Notes: a model not told the origin generated them from the letters alone. A stretch of 64,000 nt of DNA from Terrimonas sp. (GCA_016125075.1 WGMO01000004.1:186001-250000); one strand, 5' to 3'. Positions 34,326-44,503 are shown, counted from the stretch's first letter. Program-made: numbers and translations.

Positions 34326-37139
34326 TTAGCGCCGGATGATCCTGATATTTCCCCCGCCATGCCCTGCACCTCCACCCATTTTGTTCAGGCTATAGGTGAA
34401 GCTGAGCATAAAATACCGGCGAAGCACTACATTGCTGATATCCTCGATATAGTTCGCATTGGTATTTCTTTGGATGCCCTGGTTTTGTTTCAACAGGTCG
34501 TAAACACTCAGCTTGAGTTCCCCCCTGTTGAAATGCAGGAATTGCTTACTGAAAGCGGCATTTAACATGGGCACATTCACATTAAATCCTGTTGAACGTT
34601 GTGTGTTAATGGTATACCTGAAATCGGAGGATACATAAAAGTGATGGGGTAATTCCCAACCGAAATTTGTGCCATATTCCTGGGTCAGGTAATTGTTATC
34701 CAGGTTGGACTGCAGTGAATATTTTGCATTCGTAAAACTCACCCCGGCAAAAAGGGAAAGGTCAAACTTCTCCCTGATCGTTTTATCGATCACCACCTGT
34801 GGGTTGATCCCTGTACTTCTGATAATATTCCTTGATTGGTTAATGAACTGGATATTTTTACTGTAACTCAGCCCGGTACTGAAATTGATGGTGGCCTTCA
34901 TGAACTTGAGGGGCAGGCCCACACTGATGTCACCCCGCAGGGTATAAGCGCCATCCACATTCACATAAGTGGTGTTTTTGATACCAAGGGTATCCAGCAC
35001 ATCATAGTTAACAATCTTATTGCCATTTTGGGTAAAAAACAAAAAGGCAAAAAAGTTCCGGTTGCGGAAAGGGTTGACACCGGTATAATTGAGTTGGACC
35101 GCATTGGCAAATTCCTGTTTGAGGCCGGGATTGCCCGTTTTGATATTGAGAGGATCGCTGATATCAGGAACGGGTTGCAACTGGGAAGCCGTGGGTTGAG
35201 TGGTATAGGACCTGTAGTTCAATGACAGGTTTTTGAAACGGGAAAACTGGTACCGGAGCTGGGCATTGGGCAAAAGGTTGGTAAATGATTTAGTGATCAC
35301 GGAATCATTCAGGCCGCTGATAATGGTCCCTTCCAGTTTTGCCTCTTGCCAGCTGAGCCCCCAGGCATAACTCAATTTCCTTCTCTGTGTCCGTACCCTG
35401 AAACCGGCCGTGGTGGTGCCGTATTTATTTTCATAATTGTTGGTGAGTTGATCGTTTACAGCATCATATTTACCGTTTGAAGGATTATAATCAAATGTCT
35501 TCTTATCAGTAACCGACCGGGTATGGGCATTGGCAACACTTAACTCAAGCAGGGAATTTTTTAATACCGGTTCTGTATAGACCGCCCTCGCGGTATAACC
35601 TTTCTGGTTACCGTCCGTCTGGCTGCGCTGGTTGATACTATCGGTGCGGAACAATAATCCCGCTTTATAGAACTGGTTCACGGATTCCTGGTCACCCTCT
35701 CCTGTATTATCATTCAATTTTGTATTGATACTGAAAGAGAATGTCCTCCCCTTTTTCCCGAAACGTTTACGGTAAATGATATCATTGTTGAAATTATAGC
35801 CCTTTGCTGTTGCGAAATAGTCGCTGTATCCACTGTTGCTTTTCAGAAATTGTTCTGAAAGTGTCTCATAAGTGGCCATTGACCGGCTGGATGATCGTTG
35901 ATAACTGAAACTGGGTGTAAATTTTAATGAATTCATGGAATCAATCACATAATCCACCTCAAAATTGATCCGGTTATTATTGCTCAATACATCAGTTTGT
36001 GCATGGCTGTTGTAGAAATAGGTTGAATCGGGAAGAATGTATTGTCGTGCCGTCCTGGATGCGGTAACAGGGTTGAACCGGTTGTAAAAATAGCTGCTGT
36101 TGAATTTGAGCTTTTTCCCGATGATATTATTATAATTGATCCCCCCGGCCGTGGTTTTATTGATGCTGTTATCATTGCCCAGGCCCAGGAGGTTGGCATT
36201 CGGGTCGCTGGAACTGATATTGATATTGACATTCCCCCCGCTGCTGGTAACGGAACCAATACCTCCCATGAATCCGAGGATATCCATAAAGGAAAACCCT
36301 TCGGCATTATCATTATTGCTCATTCCAATTACCGATAATTGTCTTGCCCCCTTAAAGGCATTGACATTGAACCTTCCTTCATAACGATCGCTGGTGCCTC
36401 CCCCGGCGGTCGCCTTTCCAAAAACACCCTTCTTCTTATCCTCCTTCAGTTTCAGGTTGATGGTTTTTTCATAATTACCGTCATCAAATCCGGTCAGTTC
36501 TGCTGCATCACTTTTCTTATCATATACCTGCACTTTATCGACGGCATCCGCCGGTAAATTCTTGGTGGCGATCTTGGGGTCATTACCAAAAAACGCTTTC
36601 CCGTCAACCAGTATCTTCTTCACTTCTTCCCCCTGCGCCTTTACCGTTCCGTCTTTTTCCACCTTAACCCCGGGTAGTTTTTTGAGCAGGTCTTCCACAA
36701 CAGCATTGGGTTTTGTTTTGAATGAACCAGCATTATATTGAACAGTATCTCCAATGATCGTGATCGGCGGCGCCTCTGCCTGGACCACCACTTCCTCGAG
36801 CACCTTCGCCTTATCGTTGATCACAACTTGCCCCAAGTCAATATGCCGGGCAGAGTCGGTGATCGAAAAATACTTATTGCCATTATGATAATTGACATGC
36901 GTGATCAGCAGGCGGTAATCCCCTTTTTCCAGCCCCCCCAGTGAAAAAGCACCCGAACTGCCCGACATGGAAAAAGTGACCAGTGAGGAATCGCTTCTTT
37001 TCATGACCGTGATGGTGGCCCCGCTCACGGGCTCCTTTGCAATAGTATCATAAATGATACCCGTAACAGTACCGTTCTTTTGTGCGAGGGTAAATAAAGA
37101 AAGGAGCGAGGTAATGATAAGCAGCAGGATCTTCCGCAT
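34326..37139 (-). CDS. TonB-dependent-receptor-like outer-membrane beta-barrel protein (OMP_b-brl_3)
   Basis: A 937-residue outer-membrane protein. Signal peptide ending near LAQ (19), a carboxypeptidase-regulatory-like beta-sandwich (about 22-110), a plug-like region (VVEDLLKKLPGVKVEKDGTVKAQGE type, 125-230), then a long barrel of the OMP_b-brl_3 family. The C terminus is unusual: a Gly/His-rich stretch (GGGAGHGGG) before a final NIRIIRR rather than the classic terminal Phe. No TonB box can be pointed to. Substrate unknown. Proximity to a GLPGLI gene and a kinase-regulator pair recurs in Bacteroidota (family knowledge), which suggests a joint envelope function. Confidence 0.9.
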   Translation of the reverse strand: MRKILLLIITSLLSLFTLAQKNGTVTGIIYDTIAKEPVSGATITVMKRSDSSLVTFSMSGSSGAFSLGGLEKGDYRLLITHVNYHNGNKYFSITDSARHIDLGQVVINDKAKVLEEVVVQAEAPPITIIGDTVQYNAGSFKTKPNAVVEDLLKKLPGVKVEKDGTVKAQGEEVKKILVDGKAFFGNDPKIATKNLPADAVDKVQVYDKKSDAAELTGFDDGNYEKTINLKLKEDKKKGVFGKATAGGGTSDRYEGRFNVNAFKGARQLSVIGMSNNDNAEGFSFMDILGFMGGIGSVTSSGGNVNINISSSDPNANLLGLGNDNSINKTTAGGINYNNIIGKKLKFNSSYFYNRFNPVTASRTARQYILPDSTYFYNSHAQTDVLSNNNRINFEVDYVIDSMNSLKFTPSFSYQRSSSRSMATYETLSEQFLKSNSGYSDYFATAKGYNFNNDIIYRKRFGKKGRTFSFSINTKLNDNTGEGDQESVNQFYKAGLLFRTDSINQRSQTDGNQKGYTARAVYTEPVLKNSLLELSVANAHTRSVTDKKTFDYNPSNGKYDAVNDQLTNNYENKYGTTTAGFRVRTQRRKLSYAWGLSWQEAKLEGTIISGLNDSVITKSFTNLLPNAQLRYQFSRFKNLSLNYRSYTTQPTASQLQPVPDISDPLNIKTGNPGLKQEFANAVQLNYTGVNPFRNRNFFAFLFFTQNGNKIVNYDVLDTLGIKNTTYVNVDGAYTLRGDISVGLPLKFMKATINFSTGLSYSKNIQFINQSRNIIRSTGINPQVVIDKTIREKFDLSLFAGVSFTNAKYSLQSNLDNNYLTQEYGTNFGWELPHHFYVSSDFRYTINTQRSTGFNVNVPMLNAAFSKQFLHFNRGELKLSVYDLLKQNQGIQRNTNANYIEDISNVVLRRYFMLSFTYSLNKMGGGAGHGGGNIRIIRR

Positions 37140-37245
37140 AACCGGTTTTCATTTTAATTGGCTACGAAAATATTCTTAGATAATGAAAACAGAGGTTAAA
37201 CCGGGTTGAAATAATGTTAATGAAGGTTAAGATCGGGGAACCGGG

Positions 37246-37827
37246 CTAATTCTCTTTGATCGCTCCCCGCTCATCATCTTCCCTTTCCCTGTCATAAACA
37301 AGCACCCTGATATTCCATTCCAGCATATCGGCTTCCAGCAGGATTTCCACTTTAAGCTTCCGGATAGCTTTCTCTTTTGAATCGGGTGTTAGGAGGATGC
37401 TGTTGAAGGCCAGGGATTCGGAGGGCTCAGCATAGGTGCCGGTTAATTGATAAGCGTTTTCCCCTACGGTAAGCACCACCTGTATGGCCTGTTTAAAAAG
37501 TTCCTGGTATTGTTTTTTGACCTTATTAAAATCTTCTGTGGCGGGCATTTTTGCCTGAAAGGAATAAACCGGTTTCCCTTTTGCACTGTACCGGGTAATG
37601 GTACATTGTTCTGCTCCGTTCAGGCATAGCTCCGATCCGTATTCGGTTGTTTGGGGGTTTTCGATCAAAAGCTCCCCGGTTATATGTTGAAAATTAAACT
37701 GAAAATCGTTGATGATCCTGGACAGGTTTCCGGGTGTCGCAACAGGTTGCTGGGGGGTCTGTGCATATGCCGCCGGGGTAATGGCCAGGAAAAAGAGCAG
37801 GGAAGAAAAGCCAAAAAAATGCCTCAT
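37246..37827 (-). CDS. Secreted hypothetical protein
   Basis: A 193-residue protein with a signal peptide (cleavage near AYAQ, residue 23). The mature part has alternating beta-like segments, a Cys pair (ELCLNGAEQC) that could form a disulfide, and a very acidic/basic C terminus. No family recognised. It lies 106 bases upstream of the beta-barrel gene on the same strand and may share its transcript. Confidence 0.75.
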   Translation of the reverse strand: MRHFFGFSSLLFFLAITPAAYAQTPQQPVATPGNLSRIINDFQFNFQHITGELLIENPQTTEYGSELCLNGAEQCTITRYSAKGKPVYSFQAKMPATEDFNKVKKQYQELFKQAIQVVLTVGENAYQLTGTYAEPSESLAFNSILLTPDSKEKAIRKLKVEILLEADMLEWNIRVLVYDREREDDERGAIKEN

Positions 37828-37933
37828 AAGGTTGAAATTTAACAGGTTATAGTTGCAGCTAAGATCAGTATTTTTTATCTTACCCTATAATTTTTTTGAA
37901 AATTCACCGTTATACAAACTAAATCCAGATTTT

Positions 37934-38092
37934 ATGAAAAGGAAAATGATTCATCACATTCATGAAGAGGCGCGAATTTATGAAAAGAATTACAAGCCTT
38001 CTTTCAACATTATCCGGTTGATTTTTTCTGTTTTCAGTGTGCTGATTTCCGGGCAATCGCAAACAGCCCATGATTACCGGCATCGGAAATAA
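37934..38092 (+). CDS. Possible small protein, 52 residues
   Basis: ATG 37934 opens a 52-codon frame: a basic/His-rich N terminus (MKRKMIHHIHEEARIYEKN) followed by one hydrophobic segment (IIRLIFSVFSVLIS). It is the only candidate gene in the 363-base gap 37828-38190, and a hairpin follows 27 bases after its stop. No homologue recognised and no clear promoter, so it may be spurious. Confidence 0.35.
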   Translation: MKRKMIHHIHEEARIYEKNYKPSFNIIRLIFSVFSVLISGQSQTAHDYRHRK

Positions 38093-38119
38093 TTCGCTTA
38101 CTAACCCCATCCCATATTA

Positions 38120-38147
38120 AAAGCCTTTCAATTTTTTGAAAGGCTTT
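38120..38147. terminator. Hairpin terminator in the 37828-38190 gap
   Basis: A perfect 12-base stem (AAAGCCTTTCAA / TTGAAAGGCTTT) with a TTTT loop. It lies downstream of the SWIM-SNF2 gene on the minus strand and of the small plus-strand frame, so it may serve both. The T run is mostly inside the stem. Confidence 0.65.
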
Positions 38148-38190
38148 ATTGTTTCAATGCGATACCTGCTTACTACAGGATGCAAACACT

Positions 38191-41100
38191 TTAACTGAAC
38201 AGGTATTCCACATCTTCCCGGCTCAGTGATTTGACAAACGAACTGTCATCGGCTATCAGTTCTTTGGCGAGGGCTCTTTTCTTTTCCTGTAATTGTATGA
38301 TCTTGTCTTCGATGGTATCCTTACAGATCATGCGGTATGCAAAAATATTTTTTGTCTGGCCAATACGGTGTGTCCGGTCGATCGCCTGTTGTTCCACCGC
38401 CGGGTTCCACCAGGGATCCACGATATATACGTAGTCGGCCGCCGTCAGGTTAAGACCCACACCGCCCGCTTTCAGGGAGATGAGGAACACCCTGACCGTA
38501 TCATCATTTTGAAAACTCTGAATGGCCTTTTCCCGGTCGGGTGCGGAGGTGCTGCCATCGAAATATTCAAACTTCACTTCCAGGTGGTTCAGCTTGTCCT
38601 TGATCAGGGCCAGCATACCCAGGAACTGGGAAAAGATCAGCGCCTTGTGGTTGCCGATATTTTCTGTTATCTCCCTGGCCAGTTCGTCCAGCTTGATGGA
38701 ATGGTTTTCAAATTTTTCATCCTCTTTCAGGATGGCCGGCGAATCGCAGATCTGGCGCAACTTCATCAATCCCTGTAAGATCGTGAGCTGTGATCTTTGT
38801 ATTCCCTGCGATTCAATGGTACCCAGTATCTGGTTGCGGTAATCATTCCGGTAGGCGTCATAGATTTTCCGTTGTTCATCCTCCATATCACAATACAATA
38901 TCATTTCCTGCTTCTCCGGCAGGTCCTTAGCCACCTGTTCTTTTGTTCTGCGCAGGATGAACGGGTACAGGATCTTCCGCAAGTGGTCCTTCCTGTCCTC
39001 CTCCCCAAACTTATCGATAGGGATGGCGAATTCCTGGCGAAAGAACTCCATCGTGCCCAGCATGCCCGGGTTGAGAAAGTTCATCTGCGCATAAATATCA
39101 AAGGTATTGTTCTGGAGCGGAGTACCGCTCATGCATAAACGATTTTTAGCCTTTAGCAGGGAAGCGGCCCGGGTGACCTTACTGGCAGGGTTCTTGATCG
39201 CCTGTGATTCATCCAGCACCAGGTAGTCAAATTCTATCGACACCAGCAATTTGATATCGCTCCGCAACGTGCCATAGGTGGTAATGATGATATCAAAACC
39301 TTCCAGGGTTTCTTTGTCCCTCGAACGGGCTCCGCCATGGTGGATATGATAGGTAAGGTCTGACGTGAATTTTTTGATCTCGTTTTCCCAGTTATAGATC
39401 AGCGTGGTGGGACAGACCACCAGCGCCTGCAGTTGTTCATGCTCGTTTTTATAATGCTGGATGAACGAAAGCGCCTGGACCGTCTTACCCAAACCCATAT
39501 CATCGGCCAGTATACCCCCCCATCGCACTTCGCTTAAATAGTTCAACCACTGGTAACCGGCAACCTGGTAAGGTCGCAGTATACTCCTTAAGCCGTTGGG
39601 GGGATCGATTTCCCGGATCGTATGACCTTCTTTGAGATTTTCATATTTTTCTTCCAGCTGCATCACCAGTTCATTCTCGTCGCGGCTTTCATACAATTCA
39701 TCCACGACACTCATATGGTACTTGGATAGCTTCAGCTGATCCGTTTTGCCTTCCCCGATCCGAAACAAAAGCGAATATTTTTTCAGCCATTCCTCGGGCA
39801 AAATTCCCAGGGTGCCGTCATTCAGCTGAACAAACTGTTGCTTATTGGCCAGGGCCCTTTTTACCTCCGCGATGCTTACCTTCTGGTCGCCAAAGAGGAT
39901 ATCCACTTTCGCATCAAACCAGTCGGTATGGCTGCTGATAAATATTTTTGTGGAAGGCCTGGCCGTGTTGAACCGGAAGTTTTTCAGGGCTTCGAAACCA
40001 TACACATCGATTTTATGGTCCTTCATGGCATCCACAAACAAAAAGAACCAGTTGTTCTTCAACACATCGGTGCCCTTTAATGCCAGTGAGCCGGTTTCCG
40101 GCTGATAGATAAAGTTACTGTGCAGGTTCTGGAGTTTTTCGATAAAGCGTTGCTCCGACTGCCTGTTCCGACGAACGATCATCACCTTATCCTCCAGTGG
40201 CACCACTACCTCATCACGGTCTTTCGCCCTGGTTTCATATCCTTTGTAGGAGAAGCTGGGCTGAAATACGAGGTAATCGCCTTTTTCAACCAGGTATAAT
40301 TTTGTCTCCGGCTCTCCTTCTTTGATCTCCTTGACCAGGGAGGAATTAAAATCGACTTTATATTCTTTGGCCAGGGGCAGGATAAACTGGTGCATTTCTT
40401 TTTCCCAGTCACTGTTACTGATCTTTAAACTGCCGGAGGGAAGGAACCGTTCAGCAGTTTCTATCGACTCGGTGCGGTCCCAGATATTGAGTTGCTGGTT
40501 ATACAGGAAAAAGAATGGGGCCTTTGCTTCATTATCGCCGATATGATAGAACATGCCCGATGATTTCACCACGCAATCGATCACATAACCTTTCCCGTTC
40601 CTGCTCACCTCAAATGAGGGTGTCATCTCCTCTTCGGCCACCTGCATCGGCTCAAGATGGCTGGTTGTAAAGGCCTTGCCTTTGGGTAATTGGTAAACGG
40701 GCGTTTTCAATGCATATTCCGAAAAAATTTTTTTCAGTTTGGGATGCAGGTATTCCCTTATCAGCGACTTTGTTTCATCTGCCACATCATCATCTTCGTC
40801 GTGAATGATATTTTCCCAGATGCCGGAAAAAGGTGAATTGCGGCTGACATATTTACTGATATCCTGTTCCTGCAGTTTTCGCAGCAGGTTAAAGAGTTGC
40901 TGGTCTGATTCAGAAAGACCGCTGACATCCACGTATTTGGTCAGGTCGAGTTTTTCAATCTTGTTGCTGAAGGTGTTCGCCTGTTCTTCTGCATCCCCAC
41001 AGACAACATCCACCACAAAATAGGGGTAGTTTTTCTTATTGAAATTAAATACAATACCCAGCCTTTTCGTAACCGGCTTTTCCTCCTCTTCTTTGGGTGC

Positions 41101-41949
41101 AAACTCTTTTACTTCTTCCCGAACATATACGGGCCTGGGAGCCGGTGCGGCGGGGGCATTGACCCTTTTAATGCTGGTATCGAGTACCCGCAAAAACGGT
41201 TTGCCTTCTTTATAGGTGAATTCAAATTTACCATCAAGGTCATCCCTGAGGGAATAACCATAGATTTCGAGCAGTTTGTTTTTTTCCTTGTCCCAGTTCC
41301 GGATGCTGTCGAAATAATGGGCCCCGTGGGCCTGCAGCAACTGTAATAAAACGATCACTTTGGGAAGACAAAGCGGGTGCTCCTCCTCTACATAATCACA
41401 ACTGGTATCAAAATTCTTTTCTTCATTTTTCCGGATAACAACCTTATAGGCTTCGCCGTTCAAATCAACCGTGGCCTTTACCATTTCATCCTGCGCATAA
41501 TCTATCGTCGCTTTTTTAGTACGCAGGTATGACTCCGCCGCTTCAAGCGTATCCTGTGAACAGAGCAGCCGGATGGTCTTCAGCTCAATCGACTTCATTT
41601 TAATAACCGTATGCCGCTGGTCATATTTAGATTCCTCCGACTTCAGGAGATTTTTATCGATCATTTCCTGTAAGGAGAACAGGGCGGCCGCTTCATGTCT
41701 GCATATTTCACCCAGGTTATAAGGGCAGGCGCAACGCATGGATACATGCTGCGGATCGTTTACTTTCTGAATATAAACCTTATAATAGGTGGCATAGGTA
41801 TCATCCTTTACCCGGAAGACCGCGGCTCCGAACAGGTCATCATATTCCACCAGTTCGGTAAAGCCGATCAAATGAATTTTCTTGCCGCGCCGGATCACTT
41901 CATCAGTCCCGTGAGTATAAACATACTTGATCAAATGTGGTAAAGCCAT
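38191..41949 (-). CDS. SWIM zinc-finger SNF2/RapA-type DNA translocase
   Basis: A 1252-residue protein. The SWIM zinc finger is Cys73-x-Cys75...Cys83-x-His85. A long central region (about 90-760) is not assigned to a family. The C-terminal SNF2 ATPase has Walker A (DDMGLGKTVQAL, about 815), the DEAH-like box DESQ, motif III MSGTPLQNN and motif VI QAIDRTHRIGQ. SNF2 proteins translocate on duplex DNA and remodel protein-DNA complexes. It stands alone: no methyltransferase, nuclease or phospholipase-D gene adjoins it, so there is no support for a phage-defence operon here. Confidence 0.93.
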   Translation of the reverse strand: MALPHLIKYVYTHGTDEVIRRGKKIHLIGFTELVEYDDLFGAAVFRVKDDTYATYYKVYIQKVNDPQHVSMRCACPYNLGEICRHEAAALFSLQEMIDKNLLKSEESKYDQRHTVIKMKSIELKTIRLLCSQDTLEAAESYLRTKKATIDYAQDEMVKATVDLNGEAYKVVIRKNEEKNFDTSCDYVEEEHPLCLPKVIVLLQLLQAHGAHYFDSIRNWDKEKNKLLEIYGYSLRDDLDGKFEFTYKEGKPFLRVLDTSIKRVNAPAAPAPRPVYVREEVKEFAPKEEEEKPVTKRLGIVFNFNKKNYPYFVVDVVCGDAEEQANTFSNKIEKLDLTKYVDVSGLSESDQQLFNLLRKLQEQDISKYVSRNSPFSGIWENIIHDEDDDVADETKSLIREYLHPKLKKIFSEYALKTPVYQLPKGKAFTTSHLEPMQVAEEEMTPSFEVSRNGKGYVIDCVVKSSGMFYHIGDNEAKAPFFFLYNQQLNIWDRTESIETAERFLPSGSLKISNSDWEKEMHQFILPLAKEYKVDFNSSLVKEIKEGEPETKLYLVEKGDYLVFQPSFSYKGYETRAKDRDEVVVPLEDKVMIVRRNRQSEQRFIEKLQNLHSNFIYQPETGSLALKGTDVLKNNWFFLFVDAMKDHKIDVYGFEALKNFRFNTARPSTKIFISSHTDWFDAKVDILFGDQKVSIAEVKRALANKQQFVQLNDGTLGILPEEWLKKYSLLFRIGEGKTDQLKLSKYHMSVVDELYESRDENELVMQLEEKYENLKEGHTIREIDPPNGLRSILRPYQVAGYQWLNYLSEVRWGGILADDMGLGKTVQALSFIQHYKNEHEQLQALVVCPTTLIYNWENEIKKFTSDLTYHIHHGGARSRDKETLEGFDIIITTYGTLRSDIKLLVSIEFDYLVLDESQAIKNPASKVTRAASLLKAKNRLCMSGTPLQNNTFDIYAQMNFLNPGMLGTMEFFRQEFAIPIDKFGEEDRKDHLRKILYPFILRRTKEQVAKDLPEKQEMILYCDMEDEQRKIYDAYRNDYRNQILGTIESQGIQRSQLTILQGLMKLRQICDSPAILKEDEKFENHSIKLDELAREITENIGNHKALIFSQFLGMLALIKDKLNHLEVKFEYFDGSTSAPDREKAIQSFQNDDTVRVFLISLKAGGVGLNLTAADYVYIVDPWWNPAVEQQAIDRTHRIGQTKNIFAYRMICKDTIEDKIIQLQEKKRALAKELIADDSSFVKSLSREDVEYLFS

Positions 41950-42111
41950 ATCTTGTAAAATTCCTTTTTAAGATCCCTCTCATTGCTGTGAAAAGGTCAA
42001 TCTGCAAAAGTAAAGGAATAGAACCCGGATTTCTTCCCGTAAAACAAAGAAATTAATTAAAGGCTACAGTGCTTCAGCGTAAGAAAAAAATTAATTACCT
42101 TTACGGATTTT

Positions 42112-42840
42112 TTATTTCACCAGCAGTTTCCCTTCTTCATATACCGGTAATATATTGGCCCCGCCCGGTGTCAGGCAATATCGGATATCCTTTTCCAGGC
42201 CGAATCCCATCAGGCGATGATAATGCGACGCTTTGTTTTTCTTCATAAATCCAAAGAGGTCATTCTTAGCCCGGGCATATAAGGATGCTGCAAAATGGGA
42301 GGAATCACAATTGATGTCAAAATGATTGCCAATCGCATTGATCACAGCCCCTGCAAATAAAGTATCTTCCATATTCACCCTGTCCTTCCAGGCGGCACAA
42401 CCCAGTATAACAGGTTGCCCGGCGCTTGCCAGGTAATCACAAACTGCCCCGAGGTTAGGAAAAGATCCGGTGATAATTTGGCGGGAACCTTTTTCGAGCG
42501 CCATATGCAACAGCCGGGTGCCGTTAGTAGTGGTCAGCACCAGTGTTTTGCCCGCAATGAATTCCCGGGGATATTCAAAAGGTGAATTACCATATTCAAG
42601 TCCCTCAGCGATCTGCCCATCCCTTTCGCCGGCAGTTATCCCGTCGATCTGTTTTCCGATCTCGATACACCTGCTCACACTATCAACCGGGATCACCGAC
42701 CTCGCGCCGTTAAATAAGGCCGTAGCGATGGTAGAAGTGGCCCGGAGCACATCGATGATAACAACAATACTGTTGTTCACATCATATAAGTGCAGCAATG
42801 CTGGGGAGAGAGAAGTATATAAGGAGGGTTTTTGTGTCAT
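42112..42840 (-). CDS. comB: 2-phosphosulfolactate phosphatase
   Basis: A 242-residue protein from ATG 42840; an extension to 42915 overlaps the next gene and is not conserved. Motifs typical of ComB are VIIDVLRATSTI near the N terminus, EYGNSPFEY, and LTTTNGTRLL. ComB dephosphorylates 2-phosphosulfolactate to sulfolactate, known from coenzyme M synthesis in archaea but also found widely in bacteria. ComA and ComC are not in the window, so the source of substrate is unclear. The SRPBCC gene lies 50 bases upstream on the same strand. Confidence 0.88.
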   Translation of the reverse strand: MTQKPSLYTSLSPALLHLYDVNNSIVVIIDVLRATSTIATALFNGARSVIPVDSVSRCIEIGKQIDGITAGERDGQIAEGLEYGNSPFEYPREFIAGKTLVLTTTNGTRLLHMALEKGSRQIITGSFPNLGAVCDYLASAGQPVILGCAAWKDRVNMEDTLFAGAVINAIGNHFDINCDSSHFAASLYARAKNDLFGFMKKNKASHYHRLMGFGLEKDIRYCLTPGGANILPVYEEGKLLVK

Positions 42841-42890
42841 GCAAAAAGTTATGGATAAAAATACAGGTTGGCAATGGAAGATGAAAAATA

Positions 42891-43367
42891 TTATTTTAAC
42901 AGGAGTCTTTTCCATTGCTCCCCTTCTGCAAATTCCTTGATGGTCTGGTTGCGCAGTTCCAGCAGCCTGGTAATATATCGAAAGAGAAATAAGGAATCGA
43001 TCAGTTTCCCGAGATTACCATAGGGCATATCGTATTCGAAAATATCGATCATGATGGTGCCGTTATCACAGGGTTTGAAATAATGTTCGTGCCGCATCAT
43101 TTTAAAATTGCCTTCATTCTGTTCATCCACAAACCGTTCATATTTCTTCATCTCGGTCACCTTCACCCGCATCATCCGGGTCTTGCCAAGATGCCTGGCC
43201 TGCCAGGTTACCATTTCATCTTCCTCGATCAACCCGAACCGGATACCTGACACTGCCTGTTCCCTGTATTTTTTCATCGACTCCTTGTGCAAATCGATAC
43301 TCCGGCTCAGGTCAAACACCCTTTGATAAGGCGCGGCAATAAATGTGGTCAGATGGATTTTTCGCAT
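42891..43367 (-). CDS. SRPBCC-fold ligand-binding protein
   Basis: A 158-residue protein from ATG 43367 (a GTG nine bases upstream is possible). The pattern IHLTTFIAAPYQRVFDLSRS at the start, central WQARHLGK and a long C-terminal helix (FRYITRLLELRNQTIKEFAEG) match START/SRPBCC proteins of the cell-division-inhibitor or cyclase-like group. These bind hydrophobic ligands; the actual ligand is unknown. Located between gcvT and comB on the minus strand. Confidence 0.8.
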   Translation of the reverse strand: MRKIHLTTFIAAPYQRVFDLSRSIDLHKESMKKYREQAVSGIRFGLIEEDEMVTWQARHLGKTRMMRVKVTEMKKYERFVDEQNEGNFKMMRHEHYFKPCDNGTIMIDIFEYDMPYGNLGKLIDSLFLFRYITRLLELRNQTIKEFAEGEQWKRLLLK

Positions 43368-43414
43368 ATCAAACACTTCTTTTCATGATACCGGACGGGC
43401 TATAGAGGCAAAAA

Positions 43415-44503
43415 TCATGCAAAAGGTATTTTTACCAGCTTCGCCTTCAGCAATTTGTCCCTTACTGCGATTAAGATCTCCGATCCTGCAACAGCATGCT
43501 GCGTGTCTACATAACCCATACCAATGGCTTTTTGCAGGGAAGGCGACTGGGTACCGGAACTTACATGCCCGATTGAATTCCCTTTTTCATCCATAATCGC
43601 ATATCCATGACGGGGTATTCCCTTATCCACCATTTCAAAACCAATCAGTTTCCTGCTGACGCCTTCTGTTTTCTGCTTTTCGATGATGGGCCTGGCGGTA
43701 AAGTCCTTTGTGAATTTGGTGATCCATCCCAGCCCGGCTTCCAGCGGTGAGGTAGTATCATCGATATCATTTCCATAAAGGCAATATCCCATCTCCAGCC
43801 TTAAGGTATCCCTGGCGCCCAGCCCGATGGGTTTTAGCCCCTGGGGAGCCCCGGCAGCAAAAATGGCGTTCCAGATTTTTTCGGGGGCCCCGTCTTTATC
43901 TTCAAAATAGATCTCCACCCCACCCGCACCCGTATATCCGGTGGCACTGACCAGCACATTTTCAACCCCTGCAAAAACCCCTTTCGCAAAAGTGTAGTAT
44001 TTCAGGTTCAGGATATCCATTTCGGTAAGGGGTTGCAATATTTTTGTGGCATTGGGCCCCTGGATGGCCAGTAAGCAGGTTTTATCGGAGATATTATGCA
44101 TCTCTACCTGGTGAATATTATGCTGAACGATCCAATCCCAGTCTTTCTGGATATTGCCTGCATTCACCACCAGCATATAAACCTTGTTTTCCGCAATACA
44201 ATACACAAGAAGGTCGTCAACGATACCGCCCTCCGCATTGGTCAGGCAGCTGTACTGTGCCTTTCCGTCGGTTAGCCGGGAGGCATCATTGGTGGTCAGC
44301 CGCTGGATGAGTTCAAGCGCCTGGTCGCCTTTCAGGATAAATTCGCCCATATGGCTGACATCAAAAACACCGGCATTTTTTCTAACCGTTGCATGTTCAT
44401 CATTGATACCGGTATAACTGATGGGCATATTATAACCTGCAAACTCAGCCATTTTTGCGCCCAGTTCGATATGTTTTTTTGTAAACGGAGTATCCTTCAT
44501 CAT
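43415..44503 (-). CDS. gcvT: Glycine cleavage system T protein (aminomethyltransferase)
   Basis: A 362-residue protein with the family start [26 protein letters not shown], then VSHMGEF and [10 protein letters not shown], and the C-terminal block [12 protein letters not shown]. It transfers the aminomethyl-lipoyl carbon unit from H protein to tetrahydrofolate, releasing ammonia and methylene-THF. Length is normal. gcvH and gcvP are not in the window. The two leading Met codons leave a one-residue ambiguity in the start. Confidence 0.95.
   Translation of the reverse strand: MMKDTPFTKKHIELGAKMAEFAGYNMPISYTGINDEHATVRKNAGVFDVSHMGEFILKGDQALELIQRLTTNDASRLTDGKAQYSCLTNAEGGIVDDLLVYCIAENKVYMLVVNAGNIQKDWDWIVQHNIHQVEMHNISDKTCLLAIQGPNATKILQPLTEMDILNLKYYTFAKGVFAGVENVLVSATGYTGAGGVEIYFEDKDGAPEKIWNAIFAAGAPQGLKPIGLGARDTLRLEMGYCLYGNDIDDTTSPLEAGLGWITKFTKDFTARPIIEKQKTEGVSRKLIGFEMVDKGIPRHGYAIMDEKGNSIGHVSSGTQSPSLQKAIGMGYVDTQHAVAGSEILIAVRDKLLKAKLVKIPFA

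Noticed and set aside
35984-36384. Long frames on both strands inside the beta-barrel receptor gene
   Set aside because: They are shadows of the receptor reading frame with skewed composition and no domain.
37853-37933. Longer start for the possible 52-residue protein
   Set aside because: It reads into the upstream regulatory region; the ATG at 37934 gives the better form, itself uncertain.
38191-41949. Phage-defence island around the SNF2 gene
   Set aside because: No methyltransferase, nuclease, phospholipase-D or other defence gene adjoins; neighbours are comB, gcvT and secreted proteins.
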